A stretch of 64,000 bases of DNA from NCBI GenBank assembly GCA_903919075.1, contig CAIXGR010000075.1:52704-116703 (forward strand). The letters are read 5' to 3'. The notes under the pieces are model-generated. The model did not search any database, had not been told where the DNA came from, and saw only the letters and a list, made by a program, of their open reading frames with translations. Source of the stretch: an uncultured Bacteroidota bacterium. GTDB lineage: Bacteria > Bacteroidota > Bacteroidia > Chitinophagales > LD1. Positions 35,453 through 44,149 of the stretch are shown in pieces. Both the position numbers and the translations under genes were made by a program. The stretch's first letter is position 1, and each line of letters opens with the position of its first letter.

Positions 35453-36373
35453 TTATTCTTCTTCAAAATAATCGCTATCAATTTTTTTTATCTCATAAGT
35501 TTGTTGACTAGTGACGCCAGGATTATAATCAATCATTAATTGAGTCAGATCTTCTCCATTGATAAGGACAATTTTAGTTTCGTTCTTAGGAGTGTATTCT
35601 AAAGCTTCTGGCGTAAATGATGATGTTGTTATGAAAATCCCCTTTTTTGCCCCCTGACCAGCAAGAGCGCCAACAAATTTTTGAATTTCAGGTCTTCCGA
35701 CTTTATTTGAAAAATCCCAACGTTTGGCTTGAATATATATAATGTCAAGGCCGAGCTTATCCTCCTTTATTGTTCCATCAATTCCCTCATCACCGCTTTT
35801 ACCAATGGCCTTCCCCGCATCTTTAATAGATCCGCCATACCCCATTTTAACCAATAGCTCGACGACAAGTTTTTCAAAAAAAGAAGGGGGCAATTCGATT
35901 ATCCTTTTTATTAACTCTTGCGCCAACGATTTTCTCAGGCGTAAATATCCCCCCTCCAAAATTTCTTCAGGAGTTTGCTTTTGCATTTCTGGTTCGGCAG
36001 AAACTGCTTTTTCAATTGAATTACTTTGTTGAATATTTATAAACTCCAAAAATTCAGAAAATTGACTTAAAACTCGATTGTCAATTTGTTGTGGTTTTGA
36101 TTTTAAAAACTCCACTCCCCGCTGTGTAATTACGACTACAGCTCGTCGTGGGTAATCAACTAATCCCGCTTTCTTCAAGTAAGTTTTAGCCCAGCCTACT
36201 CTATTATCAAATAACCTTATCTTCCCACTTGGGAGTAACTCTTTCCGTTCGTCCTCCGTTAGATGAAACTTCACAGCAAGGCTTTCTATAATTCCCCGAA
36301 ATTGATGCTCCTTTTGGTCTTCAATATCTTTGAGGAAGGGCAACATTATAGTTTGATAATCTGGTACAGCCAT
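35453..36373 (-). CDS. Mrr-type type IV restriction endonuclease
   Basis: 306 aa. An N-terminal winged-helix Mrr_N domain (residues 1-95: VPDYQTIMLPFLKDIEDQKE, RVGWAKTYLKKAGLVDYPRR, AVVVITQRGVEFL). A linker, then a C-terminal Mrr catalytic domain (about 165-290): FFEKLVVELLVKMGYG, GDEGIDGTIKEDKLGLDIIY and IQAKRW, i.e. the D...QxK variant of the PD-(D/E)xK nuclease core, then GIFITTSSFTPEALEY. Such enzymes cut modified DNA. It sits alone among purine genes and points the other way. Confidence 0.9.
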   Translation of the reverse strand: MAVPDYQTIMLPFLKDIEDQKEHQFRGIIESLAVKFHLTEDERKELLPSGKIRLFDNRVGWAKTYLKKAGLVDYPRRAVVVITQRGVEFLKSKPQQIDNRVLSQFSEFLEFINIQQSNSIEKAVSAEPEMQKQTPEEILEGGYLRLRKSLAQELIKRIIELPPSFFEKLVVELLVKMGYGGSIKDAGKAIGKSGDEGIDGTIKEDKLGLDIIYIQAKRWDFSNKVGRPEIQKFVGALAGQGAKKGIFITTSSFTPEALEYTPKNETKIVLINGEDLTQLMIDYNPGVTSQQTYEIKKIDSDYFEEE

Positions 36374-36377
36374 ATCA

Positions 36378-36385
36378 CAAATTTA
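36378..36385 (-). promoter_or_regulatory. -7 element just before the Mrr-like gene
   Basis: TAAATTTG on the minus strand fits TAnnTTTG and ends 4 nt before the ATG (36371-36373). No good -33 TTTG lies at 19 nt. If used, the message would be leaderless. The rest of the gap to xdhC (36374-36520) is AT-rich and shows nothing else. Confidence 0.35.
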
Positions 36386-36520
36386 TTAAAATGTAATTCT
36401 TAAAACATCATTTTATTTAAAACAAATTCATCCACTTCAAAGAATATATGCATATCAGTGGTGAACTGAGTTACTATTAACGCATAGTTGTACTGTGTAC
36501 TAGTAATGTCAATAATTGTT

Positions 36521-37483
36521 TCAGCTTTCATTTTTCACCTGAATAATCTCCGCCGCAATACTAATAGCAATCTCCTCCGGTGTTTGGCTTTTAATAGGCA
36601 AGCCAATAGGTGTGTGGATGGCTTTTATTTTAGCCTCATCAATACCTTCATCTCTTAGCTCCTGAAGCATTTTTTCAATTTTCGCTTTACTGCCCAGCAA
36701 GCCCAAGTAGCGGAATTTCTTATGAATAAGCTGTCGCAATACAATCCCATCGGTCCGGTAGCCGAAGGTCATAATAGCTACAAAATCTTTATCGCTTTCC
36801 GGTATTAACTTATTTATTTCGGTATAATCTACCACGTATCTATCGTTCGCATAAATATTCTGTTCCAATGTGTTCAAATCTTCCCGGTTATCATAAACAG
36901 AGATGTAAAAATTAAGGTCGCTGATTAATTTTGAAAGTGCCAGCGCACAATGCCCGCCGCCTACAATATGAATGCGGTAAGGGTATCCCATTTTTTCGGT
37001 AAATACAAAATCTGTTTCCGATTTTTTCTCAAAAACATATTGTGTATCCAAACCGGCATCAGGAAGAATAGTAAACCCTTGTGGCGTGAATTTAAAACTT
37101 GCATCCTCGCCATTTTCGAGAATCGTAAGAATTTTATTTACCGCATTATCATCCTCCGGTTTTACAAAATACACGGCCAGCGTTTGCTCGCCCGAGCATA
37201 TCATGCCCGATTGATTAGCAGAAGCACTTTTAGAATGGATTTGTTGTTTCAGCAAAGTATTTAACTCGTGCCGTTTCAACATTTCTCGGGCCAATTCTAC
37301 AAATTTATGCTCCATAATGCCTCCGCCTACCGAGCCGCTCATGTCTTTTTCAATAACTGCCATTTTAAAGCCCTGCCTGCCAGGGCTGCTGCCTTTGCTT
37401 TCCATTACGCATAACAAAAAAACAGGCTGTTTTTGCTCCAATTGCTCCTTTATAAATTGCCACAACTTTAAATCTTTTACCAT
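36521..37483 (-). CDS. xdhC: XdhC/CoxI-family xanthine dehydrogenase maturation factor
   Basis: 320 aa. The N-terminal XdhC_CoxI domain (FLLCVMESKGSSPGRQGFKM, GSVGGGIMEHKFVELA, MICSGEQTLAVYFV) and the C-terminal Rossmann domain (YRIHIVGGGHCALALSKLI, then IMTFGYRTDGIVLRQLI, YLGLLGSKAKIEKMLQELRD, HTPIGLPIKSQTPEEIAISI). It binds molybdenum cofactor, helps its sulfuration and inserts it in xanthine dehydrogenase. Divergent from allB with only 68 bp between start codons, so the promoters must overlap. Confidence 0.93.
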   Translation of the reverse strand: MVKDLKLWQFIKEQLEQKQPVFLLCVMESKGSSPGRQGFKMAVIEKDMSGSVGGGIMEHKFVELAREMLKRHELNTLLKQQIHSKSASANQSGMICSGEQTLAVYFVKPEDDNAVNKILTILENGEDASFKFTPQGFTILPDAGLDTQYVFEKKSETDFVFTEKMGYPYRIHIVGGGHCALALSKLISDLNFYISVYDNREDLNTLEQNIYANDRYVVDYTEINKLIPESDKDFVAIMTFGYRTDGIVLRQLIHKKFRYLGLLGSKAKIEKMLQELRDEGIDEAKIKAIHTPIGLPIKSQTPEEIAISIAAEIIQVKNES

Positions 37484-37551
37484 ATTTCGGCTTGGCAGCT
37501 AAACTAAAAACAAGTTTTCTATTTTTACCCCAATTTCACACAATTTCTTTA

Positions 37552-38892
37552 ATGGCAGACTTAGCAATAAAAAGTAAAAACATACTAACCCCGGGCGGAA
37601 TACAGGCTGGTGTTGTGATTATAAGTAATGGTAAAATTACAGAAGTAATTTCAGGGCAGGATTATAATGGCACAGCCGAAGACGTGGGCGACAGCATAGT
37701 AATGGCCGGGCTTATTGACCCCCACGTACACATCAACGAACCGGGAAGGACAGATTGGGAGGGCTTTGACACCGCTACCCGGGCAGCCGCAGCCGGTGGA
37801 ATTACCACTTTGATTGAAATGCCCTTGAATGCCTCGCCGGTTACAACTACAAAAGGCAATTTTAAATTGAAGCAAGATGCCGCTAAAAATAAATTACATG
37901 TAAACTGTGGTTTTTGGGGCGGTGTAGTTCCCGATAATTTGAATGAGCTGGAGGGATTATTGGAAAGCGGAGTTTTTGGTTTGAAGGCTTTCCTTACCCA
38001 TTCGGGTATTGATGATTTCCCGAATACCAGTGGAGATGATTTGCGGAAAGCGCTACTGATTTTAAAGAAATACGACAAACCGCTTTTGGTGCATTGTGAA
38101 TTAGATGAAGAAAATCCTGACAATATATTTTTAGAGCAAAAACCGCGCAGCTATTCAGCCTATTTAAAATCAAGGCCAAAAGCTTGGGAAAATAAAGCCA
38201 TAAAACTGATGATTGACTTGTGCCGCGAAACAGGTGCCCGGGTACATATCGTGCATCTTTCATCGGCGGAATCTATTGCACCTATTCAAAAAGCAAAAGC
38301 AGAGGGTTTGCCCTTAACCGTTGAAACCTGTCCGCAATATTTATTTTTTAATGCTGAAGATATTCCTGATGGCGATACCCGTTACAAATGCGCTCCACCC
38401 ATTCGCGAGAAAGCCAATAATGAACAGTTATGGCAGGCAGTTAAAGATGGAACTATTGATTTTATTGTTACCGACCACTCCCCTGCCCCGCCAAACTTGA
38501 AAGAAATTGAATCGGGTAATTTGAAGAAAGCGTGGGGGGGTATTGCCGGTTTGCAATTTTTATTGCCTTCGGTATGGACCAAAGCAAAGGAAAGAGGCTT
38601 TACCATAGAGCAATTTGCCAAACTTACCAGCGGAAATGCGGCGAAATTCATAAAACTTAATTCGCAAAAAGGCAGCATAGCTAAGGGGATGGATGCTGAC
38701 ATAGTAGTATGGAACCCTCATAAAAAGTTTAAAGTAGAGGCGGGAATGATTCAGCACCGCCATAAAATTACCCCTTACGAAAACCTGGATCTTTCGGGCC
38801 TTACCGAACAGACCTATGTAAACGGGAAAAAGGTCTATGATAAAGGAAATTTTATAGATTTGAGCGAGGGAAAGCTACTGTTGCAGCAGTAA
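37552..38892 (+). CDS. allB: Allantoinase (dihydroorotase-like amidohydrolase)
   Basis: 446 aa from ATG 37552 (MADLAIKSKNILTPGGIQAG); a TTG 60 bp upstream is less likely. Opens the hydantoin ring of allantoin to allantoate. Motifs: MAGLIDPHVHINEPGRTDWE, GFDTATRAAAAGGITTLIEM, PLNASP, FGLKAFLTHSGIDD (carboxylated Lys), RVHIVHLSSAE, CPQYLFF and FIVTDHSPAP (metal Asp). EPGRTDWEGF is characteristic of allantoinase. First of a plus-strand run allB-mazG-alc-uraD-uraH-(aldolase-like)-puuD. Confidence 0.95.
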   Translation: MADLAIKSKNILTPGGIQAGVVIISNGKITEVISGQDYNGTAEDVGDSIVMAGLIDPHVHINEPGRTDWEGFDTATRAAAAGGITTLIEMPLNASPVTTTKGNFKLKQDAAKNKLHVNCGFWGGVVPDNLNELEGLLESGVFGLKAFLTHSGIDDFPNTSGDDLRKALLILKKYDKPLLVHCELDEENPDNIFLEQKPRSYSAYLKSRPKAWENKAIKLMIDLCRETGARVHIVHLSSAESIAPIQKAKAEGLPLTVETCPQYLFFNAEDIPDGDTRYKCAPPIREKANNEQLWQAVKDGTIDFIVTDHSPAPPNLKEIESGNLKKAWGGIAGLQFLLPSVWTKAKERGFTIEQFAKLTSGNAAKFIKLNSQKGSIAKGMDADIVVWNPHKKFKVEAGMIQHRHKITPYENLDLSGLTEQTYVNGKKVYDKGNFIDLSEGKLLLQQ

Positions 38893-38928
38893 TTAAAAGT
38901 AGCTATATACTTATTAAACTTAACTAAA

Positions 38929-39324
38929 GTGAATAACCTAACATTCAAATCATTGCGGGAAGCAAATACAAAAAGGCTTCCACAATTTAAAAATGCAAAA
39001 GGGTCTTCTGCCCATAACGCTACTGATGGTTCTGATTGGTCGCCAGCACAATGGTTACAGGCGCTTGTTGGTGAAGTAGGCGAATACGCTAATCTTAGAA
39101 AGAAATTTGAACGTGGGGATATTTCAGAACAACAATTTAAAGAAGAGGCAAGTAAAGAAATAGCCGACATACAAATATACCTTGATATACTGGCGTTTAG
39201 GCTTGGAATTGATTTAAGTGATGCTGTTGTAAATAAATTTAATGAAGTGAGCCGGCGTGTAAATAGCACCATTTTTATTGATACAAATGGATTATGCTCT
39301 GAAAGCCGAATAATGAATGAATAA
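38929..39324 (+). CDS. MazG-like nucleotide pyrophosphohydrolase
   Basis: 131 aa, GTG start at 38929 (NNLTFKSLREANTKRLPQFK). Residues about 43-100 hold the MazG-like helices with acidic metal ligands: LQALVGEVGEYANLRKKFER and ASKEIADIQIYLDILAFRLG (E..E and E..D sets). NTP-PPases of this type hydrolyse non-canonical or excess (d)NTPs. Its place between allB and alc in a purine breakdown run is unusual; the substrate is unknown. Confidence 0.83.
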   Translation: MNNLTFKSLREANTKRLPQFKNAKGSSAHNATDGSDWSPAQWLQALVGEVGEYANLRKKFERGDISEQQFKEEASKEIADIQIYLDILAFRLGIDLSDAVVNKFNEVSRRVNSTIFIDTNGLCSESRIMNE

Positions 39325-39348
39325 ATATATAGTTAATAAATTATTAAT

Positions 39349-40365
39349 ATGAACGAAGTAATAGCACAACCAGCATTTACAACATTAACCGACCTTGCCG
39401 CCGAGCGCCTTGGCGGAAAAGCAATAATATGCAGTGACGATTTTTTTGCCGAGAAAGAAAACCTGTTGAAACCCGGCAGAGGAATTTTTATTACCGATAA
39501 ATATACCGACCGAGGCAAATGGATGGACGGCTGGGAGTCGCGCCGCAAGCGCACCCCGGGGCATGATTGGTGTGTTATTCAATTAGCTACATCTGGTAAA
39601 ATTACCGGGGTGGATATTGATACTAATTATTTTCTGGGCAACCACCCACCCCATGCATCTATCGAAGCCTGTACTATTCACGAAAATATGAGTGCCGATT
39701 ATTTAGCTTCAGACAAAGTGCAATGGAAAGAAACTCTTCCTAAATCATCCTTATTGCCCGGTAGCCAGAATTTTTATGAGATTGCGGATAAAGGAATTTA
39801 TACGCATCTTAAATTACATATCTATCCTGATGGTGGTGTAGCCCGGTTGAAAGTTTATGGTGAAGTGTTTAAAGACTGGAGCTTGGTAAAAAAAGATGAA
39901 GTGATTGATTTGGCCTCGGCAGTTAACGGAGCAAAATCGGTTTTGTGCAACGATATGTTTTTCTCGCACATGGATAATTTAATTATGCCCGGTAGAGGTG
40001 TAAACATGGGCGATGGCTGGGAAACCAAACGCAATCGCACACCTAATAACCGCGATTGGGTAATAGTGAGATTAGCCCATAAAGGTATTATCCAAAAAGC
40101 TTTGGTAGATACTTGCCACTTTAAAGGAAATTATCCCGACACTTGTTTGATTGAGGGTTGTAATATTTCGAAAGAAGAAGAAAGCAATTTGACCTCATCG
40201 GATATTAAATGGAAAACAATTTTGCCGCAATCAAAATTACAGGCCGACTTTGAACACTATTTTGAAAAAGAGATTCAAAACAAGGAACCATTTACGCATG
40301 TTCGTTTATCTATATTTCCTGATGGCGGCATCAGCAGAATGAGATTATTTGGAACCATCAGTTAA
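39349..40365 (+). CDS. alc: Allantoicase
   Basis: 338 aa. Hydrolyses allantoate to ureidoglycolate and urea. Two homologous jelly-roll halves are clear: DLAAERLGGKAIICSDDFFA, MDGWESRRKRTPGHDWCVIQ, TGVDIDTNYFLGNHPPHASI in the first; DLASAVNGAKSVLCNDMFFS, MGDGWETKRNRTPNNRDWVI, ALVDTCHFKGNYPDTCLIEG in the second. Each half ends FTHVRLSIFPDGG or similar. 24 bp after the MazG-like gene; uraD follows 16 bp later. Confidence 0.96.
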   Translation: MNEVIAQPAFTTLTDLAAERLGGKAIICSDDFFAEKENLLKPGRGIFITDKYTDRGKWMDGWESRRKRTPGHDWCVIQLATSGKITGVDIDTNYFLGNHPPHASIEACTIHENMSADYLASDKVQWKETLPKSSLLPGSQNFYEIADKGIYTHLKLHIYPDGGVARLKVYGEVFKDWSLVKKDEVIDLASAVNGAKSVLCNDMFFSHMDNLIMPGRGVNMGDGWETKRNRTPNNRDWVIVRLAHKGIIQKALVDTCHFKGNYPDTCLIEGCNISKEEESNLTSSDIKWKTILPQSKLQADFEHYFEKEIQNKEPFTHVRLSIFPDGGISRMRLFGTIS

Positions 40366-40381
40366 TTTACAGAAGGCAAGA

Positions 40382-40885
40382 ATGACTTTAGAACAATTCA
40401 ATACACTTTCAGCTTCGCAATTAAAAGAAGAACTTTTCAAATGCTGTGGTAGCACTACCTGGGCGGAAAAACTTGCCGATAAAGTTCCGTTTCCTTCAAT
40501 AGTCGCTTTAAAGCATGAATCGAACCGGATATGGTTTGGTTGCGACGAAAAAGATTGGATGGAGGCCTTTACCCATCACCCGAAAATTGGTGATGTGGAA
40601 TCTTTAGAGAAAAAATTTGCATCGACGGCTAATTGGGCTTCGGGCGAACAATCGGGCGTAAATGTTGCTGACAAGAATGTCCTGATAGAACTAAAAGACC
40701 TGAACGATTCGTATGAAAGAAAATTTGGCTATATATTTATTGTATGCGCCACCGGCAAATCGGCAGCAGAAATGCTGGGGCTTTTAAAAAAACGCATTAA
40801 CAACGACCCCGAAGAAGAAATTGAAATAGCAGTAAACGAACAGAATAAAATTACACATATTCGCTTAGACAAACTTTTTGCATGA
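40382..40885 (+). CDS. uraD: OHCU decarboxylase
   Basis: 167 aa from ATG 40382 (MTLEQFNTLSASQLKEELFK); an upstream start at 40349 would overlap alc. Decarboxylates 2-oxo-4-hydroxy-4-carboxy-5-ureidoimidazoline to S-allantoin. The catalytic motif FTHHPKIGD (His and the HPxIG pattern) and the EQSGV loop, then RKFGYIFIVCATGKSAAEML, are diagnostic. The stop overlaps the uraH ATG (ATGA), so the two steps after urate oxidation are translationally coupled. Confidence 0.94.
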   Translation: MTLEQFNTLSASQLKEELFKCCGSTTWAEKLADKVPFPSIVALKHESNRIWFGCDEKDWMEAFTHHPKIGDVESLEKKFASTANWASGEQSGVNVADKNVLIELKDLNDSYERKFGYIFIVCATGKSAAEMLGLLKKRINNDPEEEIEIAVNEQNKITHIRLDKLFA

Positions 40886-41220
40886 GCCAGTTAACCACCC
40901 ATATTTTAGATACTTCTATAGGCAAACCCGCACAAAATGTTTCCATAGTATTGGAACAACAAACTGCAGGAGGTTGGAAAAAAATAGCCAATGGCCTTAC
41001 CAATAACGATGGCCGTATTCCTAACTTACTTGCTGCTGATAAAATTTTAGATAAAGGCATATACCGCTTGATATTCGATACCAAATCTTATTTTGAGAAA
41101 CAGGGATTGAAATCATTTTACCCAAGTGTAACTGTGGAGTTTGAAATTACCGATGGTTCGCATTATCATGTGCCGTTGCTGTTAAACCCCTTTGGGTATT
41201 CTACTTATAGAGGAAGTTGA
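40882..41220 (+). CDS. uraH: 5-hydroxyisourate hydrolase (transthyretin-like)
   Basis: 112 aa. N-terminal LTTHILDTSIGKPAQNVSIV (catalytic His), the Arg of GRIPNLL and the invariant C-terminal tetrapeptide YRGS are all present, with HYHVPLLLNPFGYSTYRGS. Hydrolyses 5-hydroxyisourate to OHCU. No signal peptide, so cytoplasmic. Confidence 0.96.
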   Translation: MSQLTTHILDTSIGKPAQNVSIVLEQQTAGGWKKIANGLTNNDGRIPNLLAADKILDKGIYRLIFDTKSYFEKQGLKSFYPSVTVEFEITDGSHYHVPLLLNPFGYSTYRGS

Positions 41221-41280
41221 TTATTAAAATATAATTTAGTTAAACAAACGTATCTCGAATAAAAGAGCTTAATTACATTT

Positions 41281-42714
41281 ATGAAGTTATCCATACCACA
41301 AAAACAAAGAGATTCTATTCTCAACGAATTGAAAACCGCCAATATTGCTTTCCAGCATATTTACCCTGGCGATAAACCCGAAAGACAACCGGTGCATACC
41401 GTTTATGGCGGTGCTAACTTATTTAAAAGCGACAGCATGCCTAAAATGGGACAAGCCGCTTTAAATAGCTTTTTGAATAACGCTCCCAACTTTGTAGTAT
41501 TGGCACAAGTGCTGGAGTTAACCGGGCATAAAGCATTGCCAAAAACACCAGCGCAAATAAAAAAATTGCAAGCGCAGTTAGATAAAATGACTGATGAAAA
41601 ACGCAAAAGCCACCCGGCTTGGTTGCCTTACACCGTTTACAAAAAAATTATTGCCAAGCTACAACACGAAGCGATTGAAGATTTTAGAATTGACTTTGAA
41701 GATGGTTTCGGAAACCGCCCCGATGACGAGGAAGATGCTACAGCTGTTGCTGCCGCAACCGAGTTGGCAAAGGGCATGAAGAATAAAACTATTTCACCCT
41801 TTATAGGCATTCGCATCAAGCCTTTTACTGAAGATTTGAAATACAGAGGTGTTCGCACTTTAGATATTTTCCTGACAACCTTATTAGAAAAGACCGGCGG
41901 AAAATTGCCAAACAATTTTGTAGTGATGTTACCTAAAGTAACCATTACGCAACAAGTTGAAACATTGGTAAAGCTTTTTGAAATTATAGAAAAGCAAAAC
42001 GGTCTTGCCGCTGGTACCTTAAAAATGGAAATGATGGTGGAAGCCACCCAGGCGGTTATGGATAGCGAAGGAAAAAATCCACTGCTTAAATTGATTCGCG
42101 CGGGAAAAGGCCGTTGCATTGCTGCGCACTTTGGCACTTATGATTATACGGCTTCGTGTAACATTACCGCCAAATACCAAACCATGGCGCACCCGGTATG
42201 CGATTTTGCACACCACATGACTCGCGTAGCTTTAGGCGGCACCGGTATTATGCTAAGCGATGGAGCAACAAACGTAATGCCTATCGGCCCTCACCGTGGC
42301 GATAAACTTACAGCAAAACAAAAAAGTGAAAATACAGCCGTAGTCCATAATGCATGGAAACTCGCTTATGGGCATACCATGCATTCGCTCATCAATGGTT
42401 TTTATCAGGGCTGGGATTTGAACCCTGCACAATTGCCTATGCGCTACGCAGCAACATATGTTTTCTTTTTAGAAAGCTATGAAGATGCAGCGGTGCGCTT
42501 GAAGCACTTTGTTGGAAAAGCCGCACAGGCAACTCTAAGCGGCGATATTTTTGATGATGCCGCAACCGGACAAGGCTTATTGAATTATTTCTTAAAGGCC
42601 ATGAATTGCGGTGCCATTACTGAAGCCGAGGGAATAGCAACCGGCTTAACACTGGATGAGATTCAGAGCCGGTCGTTTTATAAAATTTTAGAAGGAAGAA
42701 GAAAGAAAAAATAA
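41281..42714 (+). CDS. Malate-synthase/CitE-like TIM-barrel protein of unknown function (DUF6986-like)
   Basis: 477 aa, longer than CitE (about 290 aa), no signal peptide. I see a CitE/HpcH-type barrel: IEDFRIDFEDGFGNRPDDEE (138-144 DFEDGFG), RIKPFTEDLKYRGVRTLDIF, then LKMEMMVEATQAVMD with metal-ligand-like Glu250/Glu254, AAHFGTYDYTASCNI (283-295, like malate synthase GRWDYIFS with the metal Asp) and ALGGTGIMLSDGATNVMPIG (compare GGMAAQIPI of malate synthase). I recall similar actinobacterial proteins as DUF6986. Located between uraH and puuD. Predicted role: lyase or condensing enzyme on glyoxylate or ureidoglycolate; this is inference. Confidence 0.8.
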   Translation: MKLSIPQKQRDSILNELKTANIAFQHIYPGDKPERQPVHTVYGGANLFKSDSMPKMGQAALNSFLNNAPNFVVLAQVLELTGHKALPKTPAQIKKLQAQLDKMTDEKRKSHPAWLPYTVYKKIIAKLQHEAIEDFRIDFEDGFGNRPDDEEDATAVAAATELAKGMKNKTISPFIGIRIKPFTEDLKYRGVRTLDIFLTTLLEKTGGKLPNNFVVMLPKVTITQQVETLVKLFEIIEKQNGLAAGTLKMEMMVEATQAVMDSEGKNPLLKLIRAGKGRCIAAHFGTYDYTASCNITAKYQTMAHPVCDFAHHMTRVALGGTGIMLSDGATNVMPIGPHRGDKLTAKQKSENTAVVHNAWKLAYGHTMHSLINGFYQGWDLNPAQLPMRYAATYVFFLESYEDAAVRLKHFVGKAAQATLSGDIFDDAATGQGLLNYFLKAMNCGAITEAEGIATGLTLDEIQSRSFYKILEGRRKKK

Positions 42715-42729
42715 AGTTTGCGCTCAACC

Positions 42730-44139
42730 ATGTTTACAGCCGAGAATATATTTTTAATATCCTGTTTTATAGTGCTGCTGCTTATAGCCTTTGTATTAAG
42801 CAAAGTTACAAGTAGTTTGAAAACTCAAACCGATGCGGCTGAATTAGAGGAAGCGCATGAAGAAATAAACCTGCACAAAAACGTTTTCCTGTTCTTTGCT
42901 TTTCTTGCTATAATAATTTTTATATGCTACAACGTAGTTGTAAAAACCGGAACACAGGCACACGTAATGGAGTGGCTTAATTTGATAGTACGTTGGGCGC
43001 ACGTAACGTTTGGTATTGCTTGGATTGGCGCTTCGTTCTATTTTATTTTCTTAGAAAACAGTTTGAACCGCACATACAAACTACGCGATGAATTGGCAGG
43101 AAATCTTTGGGCCATACACGGCGGTGGTTTCTATTATATAGAAAAATACAAATCGGCCCCACCTGAACTACCAAGACAATTGCACTGGTTTAAGTACGAG
43201 GCTTACTTTACCTGGCTTACCGGCTTTTTGTTGCTTACCCTGGTTTACTTTATGAATGCGAAAGCATTTATGATTGACCCTCAGGTTCGCGATATTACAC
43301 CGGGCACGGCTATAGGCATTGGCTTGGGCACTTTGGTTGCCGGGTGGTTGGTGTATGATATTATGTGCCGCTCGGCATTAATACACCGCAAAACTCTATT
43401 TGCCATTATTGGTTTTGCACTGGTTGTTTTTGCTGCTTATTTTCTCAGTCATTTTTTAAGTGGGCGTGCGGCGTTTATGCTGGTGGGTGCCTTGTTGGGA
43501 ACCATCATGGCGGGAAATGTTTTCTTCGTTATTATTCCCTCTCAAAAAGCTTTGGTGGCTGCTGCTAAAGCCGGCAAACCTGTAAATCCTGACCTTGGAA
43601 AATTTGCTGGGCTTCGCTCCTTACATAATAACTACATCACCCTACCGGTAATTTTTGTGATGATAAGCAACCACTTCCCTACAACTTTTGGAAATGGTTA
43701 TAACTGGGCAATATTGGGAGGGTTAACTTTAGCAAGTGTAGCAGTAAAACATTATATCAATCTGCATGAGAAAGGCGAAAAAGCTGTGTGGATGCTGCCT
43801 TTTGCTACTATAGCTATTTTAGCTTTGGTAATAGTTACCGCACCTAAACCGCCCAAATCAGCAAAAGATTTGCCACCGGTGGCTTTCTCACAAATACAGC
43901 CGATTATAAAGACGCGTTGCACGCAATGTCATTCAGCTACACCTACAGATGATACACAGAAGACCGCACCCAACGGAATTATGTTCGACACGCCGGAACA
44001 AATAAAACAGCACATTGACCGCATTTTAGTGCGCGCCGTTGAAACCAAAACCATGCCTCAGGGAAATAAAACCAACATTACCGACAAAGAACGGGAGTTG
44101 ATTGGGGTTTGGATTGCGCAGGGAGCTAAGATGGAATAA
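42730..44139 (+). CDS. puuD: Membrane urate hydroxylase with C-terminal cytochrome c
   Basis: 469 aa from ATG 42730 (MFTAENIFLISCFIVLLLIA); a TTG at 42718 is possible. About nine membrane segments: LNLIVRWAHVTFGIAWIGAS followed by FYFIFLENSLNR, HWFKYEAYFTWLTGFLLLTL, RSLHNNYITLPVIFVMISNH. The C-terminal about 80 residues are a periplasmic cytochrome c: CTQCH haem site (IKTRCTQCHSATP) and TMPQGNKTNIT with the axial Met. PuuD oxidises urate to 5-hydroxyisourate and passes electrons to the respiratory chain, so no peroxide is made. No soluble uricase gene is seen here. Confidence 0.92.
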   Translation: MFTAENIFLISCFIVLLLIAFVLSKVTSSLKTQTDAAELEEAHEEINLHKNVFLFFAFLAIIIFICYNVVVKTGTQAHVMEWLNLIVRWAHVTFGIAWIGASFYFIFLENSLNRTYKLRDELAGNLWAIHGGGFYYIEKYKSAPPELPRQLHWFKYEAYFTWLTGFLLLTLVYFMNAKAFMIDPQVRDITPGTAIGIGLGTLVAGWLVYDIMCRSALIHRKTLFAIIGFALVVFAAYFLSHFLSGRAAFMLVGALLGTIMAGNVFFVIIPSQKALVAAAKAGKPVNPDLGKFAGLRSLHNNYITLPVIFVMISNHFPTTFGNGYNWAILGGLTLASVAVKHYINLHEKGEKAVWMLPFATIAILALVIVTAPKPPKSAKDLPPVAFSQIQPIIKTRCTQCHSATPTDDTQKTAPNGIMFDTPEQIKQHIDRILVRAVETKTMPQGNKTNITDKERELIGVWIAQGAKME

Positions 44140-44149
44140 CTTTGTGACA

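Noticed and set aside
37662..38123. 153-aa antisense ORF inside allB
   Set aside because: It lies fully within a well-conserved gene and its product has no domain or signal; it is a shadow frame.
41637..42137. 166-aa antisense ORF inside the malate-synthase-like gene
   Set aside because: Shadow frame: Ser/Phe-rich product with no independent promoter or motif, in a coding region with clear family motifs on the plus strand.
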